A DNA stretch of 64,000 nt. It comes from Patiria pectinifera. Its lineage: Eukaryota; Echinodermata; Asteroidea; Valvatida; Asterinidae. Numbering within the stretch: position 1 is the first letter of the stretch; each line of letters opens with the position of its first letter. Below, piece by piece: positions 35,201-45,900 of the stretch. The notes below the pieces were generated by a model. That model had not been told where the DNA came from and made no database searches. It saw only the letters and a program-made list of their open reading frames with translations. The translations under genes were made by a program, and so were the position numbers. The stretch is taken from contig CM057147.1 in assembly GCA_029964075.1 (NCBI GenBank), forward strand, positions 19,613,513 through 19,677,512, in the 5' to 3' direction.

Positions 35201-35748
35201 AAAAGCTTCAGTTTACATTTAGCAGATGAGCTCTCAACACAATTATTGTGTAAGCATTTTTTTTTTTAAAAGACCCAAGATTTGAAATGGATAGTTTTGT
35301 TTATACCTTGTGACACCAGGCATGGTTCAGATGTACAGTTGTGTATTACATTCACAACTTATTGCATTGAGCCCTATGTATATATAAATTATGAACAAAA
35401 AAAATACATGAAATTCATCTGACCCCAAGTCAAGTCCTAAATAAAACATATCGATGACTAGTTCTAAATCTACTAGTCAGCGTTACTTCCGCAGCCAGGG
35501 ACACACCCTGCTCCCTTCCCCTCAGAATTTGGATAAGACATCAAGAGCTTTTTAACGTTCTTTTAAACACATTTAGGGCGTCCCCACCTCTAGAATATGT
35601 GGACCCCAAGTGATCCCGGTCAATTGGACCCAGGTTAAGCCAAAGCTACTATAGTACCACATGGTTCAGCTCCACAAGCAAACACTATCACCTAGCCGAC
35701 ACTCCTCCAAAAAAGGACTCTCCCTATAAACTCCCCAGGCCTTTTTTT

Positions 35749-36090
35749 TTGCTAGGATGTAGCCTCAATCCTGCAAAATCCTCCAATTGGCCTCATGGAA
35801 AAAAAGCATATAGCCTCAATCCTGCAAATTCCTCCATTCTTTCTTGAATATGGTCCATGGAGAGGTGACCACTGCCCGAATCCTGCAAAATCCTCCAGCT
35901 ACGACTGTCAATAGGCTGAGGCAGAGGCAGTGACATCCTGGAGCAGTGTGGAGGATTTCAAGTATAATCAAATATAATCAAGGTCCGGCCCAAGACCTTG
36001 ACATAGTGCGTCCTCCGAAATCAGCAATGCACTTTTGCCATGTAACCTCAATCCTGCGAATTCCTCCAATTTGCAAAAAGGATTTTGGAG
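35749..36090 (+). repeat. Dispersed repeat with AATCCTGCAAAATCCTCCA motifs, copy 2
   Basis: Second copy of the 29948-30245 repeat, extending further right with another AATCCTGCGAATTCCTCCA and an inverted GGATTTTGGAGGATTT. Confidence 0.75.
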
Positions 36091-36294
36091 GATTTGGGAT
36101 GGTCAGGGTTAATGTCAGCCCAGCTATAAGGTAGCATATTTCTGACACTGTTTTGGACTAAAGAGCTTTGTCCTTATGGACTTCATGAACAAGTACCCCC
36201 TCAAGGCTCGGTGACAAAGAGAGAGCTGGGGAGACCACTGGGTGGGACCCTTGAACGTATTGCAGCCCTACTCCTAACGCTTAGGGATGTATAG

Positions 36295-36775
36295 AAATAA
36301 TTTCCCACAGACACCAGTGATGAATCCCCATACTTCAAAACTCTTTTACAAACACTCAGAACTCTCACAGGTGTTCAGGCTGCACAGAAATATGATGACG
36401 AACATGTCGTCTTTCATTTTCCTTTCGGTTTTGGTGGGTTGACCAATGATTTTTTTGGGAGAAATTCTCACCCAAAGGAAACGACCCCTAAAACAACCTA
36501 TGTTTCCAAAAATGGAAAAGTAGCCATTTTGAAAAAGGGTCCCTCCACAACATGGTGGAATAACGCCACTTTCAGACCCAATTGCAACTCCAAAATGCTC
36601 AGAATTGGAAGCTCCAAGTCCAAGCCAGAGGTACAGTGCCACATGTCTTCATCCCCAATTCCATGGCTCTCGGAACTCTCTAGTATGGAATAATTTGAAC
36701 GTATGGCAATTATTCATGAGCTTGGTGGACAGATTTTTGGCCTTATACTTGGTTGCACCCTTTTGAGAAGACGCC
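36295..36775 (+). repeat. Long dispersed repeat, copy 1 of 2
   Basis: Aligns in the same orientation with 39715-40190 through shared blocks such as AGACACCAGT, CAGAACTCTCACAG, GGTGGGTTGACC, AAAAGTAGCCATTTTGAAAA and TTATTCATGAGCT. Non-coding; class unknown. Confidence 0.8.
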
Positions 36776-37506
36776 AAGGGTTTGTGCTCAAGGCATTCAG
36801 AAGAAAGTTAGCCATGTGAGTTCACGCCACATGTACAACCAGTGTCGCAGAGTTTATTGTGTCCGTTGTAAACCACGTCCTCTCCACGCTCCACCTGCCC
36901 ATGTCCCTTGCCTTTCTCCTTCAGTGGTCATGCTGGTGAGTGACAGCTGACCATTTCAGTTGTGGTCACTGAGTCACAGCCACAGGACCAAAATAAACCC
37001 CCAGGTCCCTCCCATAATGCACCATTCATTGCAGTTGGCCAGTCACACAGAAAGTTCAGTTTACAACAAAACTGCTATGGAAATATCTGCATAATGTGTG
37101 TAGGATTCATTTGGGGTTCCTTTGTGACTGAGGACTTTGAACAAAGGGTTACTGAGATACCAGTGAGCCTCAGTACCTCAGTATTTTTGTAAAAAAAAGC
37201 CCTCAGAGACATGTCAAGAAAAGTTGTAGGTCTAACAATAGGAACCAAAAAAAAAGGAGCATGAATCTTCTGTTGTACATACAACCAGCTAGTGCAGAAC
37301 ACTATGCATGCATGTGTGAGTTCACAAATGTATGGGACATGACCAATTTTCGGCGCAAACCTGTTGCCTCTTTGCCTAAACGTGGGCGTACAGCACAAAT
37401 AGTGCGATATAGTCCATCATCATCTCTCTATCTTTCTACCAAATCTGTCATCTACTAAAACAAACTCCATTTCACACAGCACATGCTGGACCTCCAAATT
37501 GACTTG

Positions 37507-37535
37507 GGGGGGGGGGGGGGGGGGAAGGGGGGGAA
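37507..37535. repeat. G homopolymer tract
   Basis: An 18-base G run, interrupted by AA and followed by a second G run. Capable of G-quadruplex structure; copy number in the assembly is unreliable. Confidence 0.8.
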
Positions 37536-38337
37536 CTTGCACATTTTTAACTTTTCAGACTTCAACAGACATTGAGGCACAACTGAGCACTGAGCAGTAG
37601 TGCCGCAATTAACCAATCAACAGACTTTAGTACAGCACTTAATAATTAAATTACAAAGTTAAAGTAATTCATGTCATTAGTTTCAAGGTTGTAGACAAAA
37701 ATCACATTTGAAAGAGCCGATGACACAGAGTGCCTATCTACAAGGCTATATCTGATCAGGCAAGACACATTAAACATCCCCCCTCCACCTGACAGAAGAA
37801 GGCAGCAAGTCAGAAATCTAATTAACCAAACTGAGTTTCCACAGGATGAAGCCGTTAGCTTCACGGACATGCACCCATGGTCGGAAATTAAATACAAGAT
37901 TCCATGTTAAGCAAATATGTCCTTGGTATCTGGCTGTGCAGGCTGGTAGAGGACGCATCAGTTAGCAGTTATGTAACCAAAACAAGACGAGGCCAAGTCA
38001 GGTAAGGTTAGTTTATAGAGTGCACAGAATTACATTCAACTGATTCAGAATAGCTATTCACTGGCAATCTTTTTATGCATCCGGTGTGCCAGGATCAGCC
38101 CGGGTCCCTTCGCCTGACAACAACTAGGCTAAGTCAGTAATGACAGTCAGTCAGAAAGTCAGCGAGTCAGTCAGTAGTAGAAGGAGGAAGAAAGAGAGGA
38201 AGGGACAGAGGAAAAGCTGGCACGGTAACATCACAGAGTGGACATGCCCTGGGCATGCCGACTCTCCTTCAACAAGTGATGGACAGATATGTTGGAGACT
38301 GCTTTCAGTTTCAGCATCCATCACGTGCCCCCTACGC

Positions 38338-38917
38338 AGGGCCGGATGAAGTGTTCAGTAGGCCCTAGGCACCAGTGTTCCATAGGCCCTACTCCGCACT
38401 AGAAACCAGCATCAATTTCATGTTGATGCTAAAGCTGTACAAAGCAAGCTAGGTCAAAATGGTAGCTCTCAAAGCCTGTTGACACCAAGCTTCAGAGCAA
38501 CAAACTTTGTACATAAATTGTATTCGTACATGTTCATGTAATGTGCATGCAGCTACATCAGCATCAGTTGGTGAAATCGAAAATTCTGAGAGACATTAAA
38601 ACTTAATTTTAAAAACTATACTTGTGTGTGCGTGGGTGTTGTATGGGTGGGTGGGCTATCACCGCGTTATGGGAAGTTGTTTACTGTTGGGCAAATTAGG
38701 ACCAAGTTATGGGGACTTGTTGCAGTCCCCACAGTGTCTTTGGTCCCCATAGTACAACTCGTGTGTAGTCCCCACAACTACAGACCTAAGTAGTCGTGTA
38801 TGTGTTTTATGGTACACTGCGGTATTTCTGTAGGCCCTCAAATTGTTCATAGGCCCCCATATTTTTCATAGGCCCTAGGCACAGTGCGTACTGTGCCTAT
38901 TGGATAATCCGGGCCTT
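38338..38917. mobile_element. Element with AGGGCCGGAT ends, copy 1
   Basis: The left end AGGGCCGGAT and right end ATCCGGGCCTT are inverted. The interior carries several TAGGCCCTA-type motifs near both ends. A related copy lacking the left end lies at 49196-49563, sharing TTTCATGTTGATGCTAA and TATTGGATAATCCGGGCC. Confidence 0.65.
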
Positions 38918-39714
38918 GCAGGATTCGGTGAGTGAGTCATGCAATCGATGTAAAGTGCCTGGCCTAGGGACACGAGTAACTGACACAAAATTACAGTTAG
39001 TCAAAATAATCATGACATGATATCCTGACAAGTATTCAGCAATTATTATTGCTTTTATTTGTCACCATACATGATTTGTAAGTCAATCCAGGTGAGGTTC
39101 ACAACACACTGATAACAAATGCCCATATTAATAAAGTACTCTTGACTGAACATAAAACTATAACTCAAAAACATTTTTTTTTTAACTGAGAAAGAAATTT
39201 TCCCCCAAAGGCATCTAAGGCAGTTGTAGGGCACTTTTTTTCTTCATTAATTAAGAAATTATGCATAGTATTTCAGTACACAAGGAAAAACAACAGTAAA
39301 AATAAATGCACTATTGAAATAGAAAACTTGTTTTCCAAAACTAAAAAAAACCATGATATTCATTTTTCTGACAAAGACTATCAAATGATTTCCAAATGAC
39401 AGTTGAACACATGGCTATAAAAAAAAATTGACTCTTGCCATAACCAGTAGGCAAACTCGTCAGTGTCTCCACGGAGGCAACTTTCAAGCATTTCAACTGC
39501 ATAGGTTTTTAAATACTGAAAAGTAGTACCCACTTTTGATTTCAGCAAAAATTGAAACTCATCACAACACAAGCTACATATTTGTAAGCCTTCTTGCCAT
39601 TTTGCAATAGGCTGGTTCCATGCTAACATTATCGTTGTGATTTCCTATTCACGGTGTGGGAATCAGACCTAAGCTAGTCCAGCATATAATGTTCATACCC
39701 ACTACCGGTCTCTG

Positions 39715-40190
39715 CGGATGCACCCCTGTATTTAAATTTCCATAGACACCAGTACTAAATGCCCATACTTCAAAATTCTTTTCAAAATACTCAGAACTCT
39801 CACAGCTATTTAAGCTGCACAGAAAAATGATGATCAACATGTCAACTTTCATTTTCTGTTCATTTTTTGGTGGGTTGACCCTTGACTTTTCGAGAAATTC
39901 TCACCCAAAGAAGACGACTCCTATTTTTCTCAAAGCGGAAAAGTAGCCATTTTGAAAAATGATCCCTCCATGGCAAAATAGCGCCACTTTCGAGCCCAAT
40001 TGCATCCAGAAATGCTTAGAATTGCAAGCCCAAAGTCTGAGCCAGAAGTTCATTGCCATATGTCTTCAATTCCCCAATTTTATGGCTGTCAGAACTCTCT
40101 AATATAGAATATTTTGAGGGTATAACTTTTATTCATGAGCTCGGCGGATGGGTTTAGGCCTATTTACGGGTGTGCACCCCTACATTCGAA
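39715..40190 (+). repeat. Long dispersed repeat, copy 2 of 2
   Basis: Partner of 36295-36775, in direct orientation 3.4 kb downstream, with substitutions and small indels throughout. Confidence 0.8.
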
Positions 40191-40213
40191 AGTCCGAAGG
40201 ACAACGGAGGGAC

Positions 40214-40645
40214 CGGGAACCAGTCTATAAAAACTAGTGCAAAATGTAAATGGTGCCCTCTACTGGTGGCAAGCAAGACTTATGAGACCCAAGACAAAGG
40301 CTATGTCCAAATTACTTGGCTACAGCTTGAAATGACACACAAGTCTCATAGACGTGTGTGTCATTTCAAGCCATAATGACTTGAAATGACACACAAGACT
40401 TGAAATGACACACAAGTCTCATAGACGTGTGTGTCATTTCAAGCCATAATGACTTGAAATGACACAAGACTTGAAATGACACACAAGTCTCATAGATTGC
40501 GTGTCATTTCAAGCCATAATGACTTGAAATGACACACAAGACTTGAAATGACACACAAGTCTCATAGACACGTGTGTCATTTCAAGCCATAGCCAAGTAA
40601 TTCGGACACGGCCAAAGTAACAAAAATTACAGACTGGTTCCCTGA
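40214..40645. mobile_element. Composite palindromic element with tandem hairpin units
   Basis: Outer ends GGGAACCAGTCT (left) and AGACTGGTTCCC (right) are inverted. Next, AAATTACTTGGCTA is mirrored by TAGCCAAGTAATT. The core (about 40328-40590) is four tandem copies, about 75 bp apart, of a hairpin with stem CTTGAAATGACACAC / GTGTGTCATTTCAAG and a loop containing AGTCTCATAGA. Non-coding. Confidence 0.85.
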
Positions 40646-42397
40646 CTAGAAGATTCTGATGACTCTCAAAAATACAACATGACGCAGCAAAGCTTCACCC
40701 TCGTACGAGTGGATACTTGAGGTACCATGTCTACGTTAAACATGTAATACAGACACTGGGTAATTGAAATTCTCAAATGCAATTATTGAATTCATAAACT
40801 CAAAAAACTCAAAACTGATAACAAGCATGACAGGTATTTTAAGCCCAGAAATACCTGAGCTATCGCGAACATTTCTGAGTGTCAACAAAACTTATGTGGT
40901 AACCTTTGGACATTTTCAGAAACAGGCAGGATCTTGCCTTGTCATGGTTCCAAGACATCCTTTGCGGTGCTTCAGCACGCACGGGATAGTGGACTGTGCA
41001 GCGATTTACTGAAGCGGGACGACAGTCACACACACGCCAACAGAGCCGCAAAGGATGTGCGGTTCGTCGACCGAGTCAGGTTCACGAATTCACGGATCGG
41101 AAAAGTACGCCCCCTATCTGGTCAATATGCGACATGCATGTTGCTGTGCGGTACAAAGGCTGCACCGTCTCTCTCCTAAATTTCCCCGTTAAAAACGTCT
41201 TGCACCACTCTTGCCCATTGTGGTCACGTGCTGTGGCGCTTACCTGACCTAGGATTTGTCAGAATAGTTCGAATATTTGGGTCTGGGAACTAGACTGCAA
41301 ATATTTCTTTCAAAAGGATATGAAGTCATCTCAAGCAGGAATTTTCCATGATTTTTTGATGATTGTTTTTTAATCCATCAATTTGCCCAAATCACATTGC
41401 GTACCAAAAAAACTTTGGTGCATGTGTGTGCCTGTGTATCAAAAATTGACTTTCTCATTTTTCTCAGTTGAAAGTGAAATTGATATTTATTTGAAGAAGC
41501 TAATACCAGCTGAGAAATATTGTAAGTTGAGGTAGAAAAAAAAATAAAGTCTCACTCATAAAATTCAAACATTTTTACTGGTAATGCAGCATTCTTTTTG
41601 TGCATTTTTATCGGGCAGTTTGAATTGGCAAAAACGACTGTAAGAAAAATAAAAATAAATTTCTTTCCATAGAATGTCTAAAACAGTAGTGCAGACAGCA
41701 CTAAAACCTGGGAAAACTTTAGAAACTATATGATAATTGCCAAAAATAAAATGCCCATATTTCTTATTTATCCATAAGGTTTTCATCGCAAGCGCAGTTC
41801 AGTAATTCTTCAGACCACGATAATTGTTCTATGGGCTCTGTGCACAGGCCCCGTCAACAGTTACAAAGGGAGAGTTGGGGGAGACCACTGGAAGGGACAA
41901 TCCAACGCATTGCCGATGATACCTGTCACTCACGCTAAGACTTTCAAGTTTGTTTTACATACGCTATGTAGACATTCCTTTGTTTTCGTGTAGTTAAGAA
42001 AACTCGGTACAAAAAATACCTTTCCTGAAACTGTGAAAACTCTTTCCACCCCCATTTTTTTTTGGGCAGTTAAGAAAACTTGGTACAAAAAATAACTTTC
42101 CCGAAACTGTGAAAACTCTTTCAACCCCCAATTTTGTGTGTGTGTGGGTTTTCCTGAATGTTTCTCTTCATTCTGCGACGAATAACCACAACCCGAAAAT
42201 GCCTCTAAACCTGTTTTCCAGAGAGGGCGAAACGTTACGTGGACACGGCTTAGTCCACATAACGTCAACACAACCTGCATTATGTGGACATCTTTTGTTC
42301 ACATGTCCACATAGTGACTGTGAGACAAACTCATTACGGGTTTGTGCTCCTTTAAAACATAATTAGTCATGTGCACTTTGCACAATACCCGCAAACC

Positions 42398-42674
42398 AGG
42401 GACAAGTTCGCACAAGAACTATTGTTAACCATAGTTCGACTTAGTTAGCCCGAACTCTGTCTAGTCGACGATGGTTGGACTACGTTAGTCGACTATTTGG
42501 AACCAGCCTACTGGGCTGGTCGCATCGCTGGTTATCAATAGCCTCGTTTCGAATGTATCTTCCATTTCACTCAACAGGTCAAAGAACATAAACAATCCAA
42601 ACATACCCGTGACCCCCATATGTTGACAATGGTTCGACTTGAGTCGTTCGCACTCAGTACGCGAATTTGCCCCA
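42398..42674. mobile_element. TIR element, GGGCAAGTT family, copy 1 (deleted)
   Basis: Begins GGGACAAGTTCGCACAAGAA and ends CGCGAATTTGCCCC, imperfect inverted repeats. It shares GTTAGCCCGAACTCTGTCTA and TAGTCGACTATTTGGAACCA with the longer copy at 51457-51985 and lacks part of its interior. Confidence 0.75.
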
Positions 42675-42825
42675 GTACGTGCACACAGTATGTCCCACCC
42701 ACTGGAGCCTCAAAAGTGGTTACAAAGCGCTGCCCTCTCTTGTCAATGCACAGAGTTCATTAAAGTACCATTCTACTGAACACATTACCAATTTAAAGGA
42801 AAACTGACTCTGACTTGCCGATAAA

Positions 42826-42852
42826 AACAAACAAACAAACAAACAGACAAAC
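42826..42852. repeat. (CAAA)n microsatellite
   Basis: AAACAAACAAACAAACAGAC-type run just beyond the stop codon of the MPHOSPH9-like gene, probably in its 3' UTR. Confidence 0.8.
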
Positions 42853-42879
42853 CAACCCATTTTGTCGGGACTAACTGGC

Positions 42880-42975
42880 CTATATTGAGCTCTTGAGGGC
42901 GTTGTACTTCCTGAGTAGCATCCGGACTGATCCGAGCTCTCGGGTCACATGTTCCAGTCGCTGCTCAAGCTGCTC
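42880..42975 (-). CDS. MPHOSPH9: MPHOSPH9-like exon 15 (last), stop
   Basis: Acceptor TTTTAG; encodes EQLEQRLEHVTRELGSVRML to KSSI and stop TAG (42882-42880). A heptad-like helix ends the protein. Confidence 0.88.
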   Translation of the reverse strand, partial: EQLEQRLEHVTRELGSVRMLLRKYNALKSSI

Positions 42976-45900
42976 CTAAAATGAAAAACACATTTAACAG
43001 ACAAAATGCTGCCATATTGTCCGGGACACAGAAAGACACCATTACTCACCCAAACAGCCAAATTTGGAAACACCAGAAGTAAACACAGAAGCAAAAGTAT
43101 TGTTGGGCGTCCAGTGATTCACGACTAGCGCCCAACAGCTCAATTTGTGAGAGTCAAAATGTTGACTTTCATCGAAATTCATTCTAGCAAGAGTAACACA
43201 AACTGGCCAATTTTCAAAGGCTGGTGGGGACATTTAAATTCTACTTTTAAATGCTCTTTCTAATTAATATCATCTCTTTTAAAATGCATTTTTCCAGGAC
43301 GTAATATCCCTTTAATGCAAGTGCTTCTTTCTTACAAAATGAGGATGTTAATGTGCAATTTTTGGCAAAATCTGTTACCAAACCGTGGTTTCAATATATA
43401 CCCAGTGGCAGGCAGCCCATACAAAATGGCGCTCATTGTTTACAAACGAAAGAAAGGTCTGTACTGATTTGGGGTCGGCAGGTCGCACATTCATGTGATT
43501 CATCATTACTGAGATTCAGGATTGTCAAACTGTAAGAATAAACACTGCTCTCGGCATTTACAGGGTAGGTTCCTCGTAAGGATATTCCAATCACATACCT
43601 CATCCTGCCGTGTCTGTCTTGACACCCTTCCTGAGATTGGAACATGACTGAGTGTCGTTTCCAGCTGCAGGATAAGCACATTACAACCTTAATGCTAACA
43701 GTATGTGCAACATGCATCACACGTTTAAATAACCTTTCACTGATTGCATGTGGCGTTAACGTAAAACATGACTAGGATGACGAATGAATATCCAAAGCGA
43801 GACATGCTGGGACCGCAACGGGGGAATACAATGTAAGTGTGTCACAGTTGCTGTGAAGAATGTCTAATTACTTTGTAAAAAATGGGTGAAAGTGTAAGAG
43901 TTTGATGGTTTTCAAGTCAAAGTATATTATAAAGGTACAATGTATATAAAACATTTGCTTTTGCTGTAATTTTCAGAAATGGAAGGATTTGGGGGTTAGT
44001 ACTTTATAGCGATTATCGTTCCACCGACCTGTTTTACGTTTTGTGTTCATGGATGCCGGGGAGCACTGATCTCTACATAAAGACTGGATAGCAGATAAAG
44101 AGCCACACAATGAATGAATTTGACGCCATATTGGTGAGACCGGCTGGTGATCTACAAAGGACAAGTTGCCGTCTTTATAGACAGCATGATTTCTTTTGTA
44201 ACTTCGTGGTTCACTAGACTTATATTTTGGCCACCACCACTGATCAAGGTTTACAATTTTTCTAACGTCGTGGTTTTACTTTTTTAATGCAGCAGTTAAC
44301 TTTTTCGCCATTTGGAAATAATAATCACTACCGAAATGTGTCTTTTTTAACATCATTATGTGTACGTGACCAAAATGCGTGTCAACTGTTGATACAACTC
44401 GCGCTGTATATAGGCCTAGAATGTTCGTATTATACGCGGCCATCTTCGTGAGACCGGGGGCGAATTGGTCAATATGCAAAGTCTACTGTGTGAATGGTGT
44501 ATGGATATCCGCTATCCAGTCTTTATATACAGATCAGTGGGGGGAACTGAGAAAAAAATGCTTTTCTTGTAGTCTGGTTCCTGGCCTGACCCTACTTCAG
44601 ACTAAACGGAGCAATTTACGGACGTCAGGGAATTGTCAGGTCAGGGAACCAGACTAGCTGGCTTATGCCCCTTCACGGGTATGTTACCGATTGCAAACAA
44701 AATGTGAACTGCCTAAATTTGGTTAATTGGGGTAGTATTTGAAAAAAGCCGGAATTTTTTTCCAAAGATGGTTGGTGAACCATCTTTGGAGAATGATACA
44801 AAATTCCACTTTTCTAGAAAATGACAGCATACCAGACGCAATGATTTCACACAATGCTTAAGACTATTGTTTACTTACAGTCAAGTATAGGCATTTCATA
44901 ATTTTGATAGTTTTATATTTATTTTTGCAAGTGTTGTATATATACAGATTTAATTGGGACAATAATTTTCCAAAAAATCTGCAACGGTCTGGGTGAGGTT
45001 TTGACCATGAAAAATGCAAAACGCATTGAAAATAGACCTGCACATCAGGTTGTTTTTTTCCATTTCAAATAATAAAACTGATTACTTGACTTAAATATTT
45101 TAAAATTTAGACAGATGATAAAATATATGAGGTCCGAGGAAAGTCTCGGAAAGGTCGAGATCAACAACTACAACATAGGTTCATCAGGAAAGCTAGGCTG
45201 GCCTGGTCAAGAGCTGACCGCTGTCTGACTCATCCAATCTGGCCCAATGACCAGGCTCAATTATTTAGTCCCTAGTGTCCATCTCTATCTGGTCACTTCA
45301 ATCACGCTTCCCCCAAGGCTTAGAGTCCATTGGAGTCACTCACCTTTGTTACAGGTTAAAAAAATGACCTACATTGTGACCAACTTTCTTAGCCCAAAAG
45401 GCAAAAAAAATAATTGTTTGACCCATCAGGAACTGTACTACATTGTATTACATTGTGTTTATTCAGAGAAAAATCCATAAAACCATAGAGTACTTGGGCA
45501 GTTTCGGGTGCTTCAGGGAGTAATAGACCATTATCATGTTGCGGCCATCGTGATTTTTGTTCTCATTCAAATCAACGTAACCAAAGCAAGGCTGGAAGGG
45601 AAAATAGTAAGGTTCCTTTTTGCACAAAAAACATTATCATTCAGTACTGTCATTGGATACAGGGAACATGACTAAAATGGTGGCAGCATGATAAAGGTAT
45701 ATAGGCTGGGTGGTTTGGGACGGTACAGTGACTTATGGGTTAAAGTGGGTAAAGAAAGCAGTAAAAACATTTATAAAATATCTTCTATGCCAGTTGTTAC
45801 TTAACCGGCTGTGGGTAGAGAAAAGTACTCAGAATGAGAGAGGCACTATAGGGCCAAACACAAAACCTCTTCACACAAACAGGCGGCATGGGACATAGGT

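Larger units (their letters stand above)
29861..42879. other. Intergenic region, repeat-filled
   Basis: About 13 kb between two convergent genes with no coding region I can support. It contains the elements listed separately below, plus AT-rich unique sequence (33700-35700, 37000-38300 and 40700-42390) in which I see nothing beyond homopolymers. The G run at 37507-37524 is the longest pure one in the window. Confidence 0.65.
43950..45000 (+). repeat. Dispersed repeat, copy 1, interrupted by a MITE
   Basis: Shares ATTTGCTTTTGCTGTAATTT, TTTTGTGTTC, GAGCAATTTA, GACGTCAGGGAATT and AGTATTTGAAAAA in order with 46285-46800. The 476-bp MITE interrupts the alignment at 44064. Confidence 0.75.
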
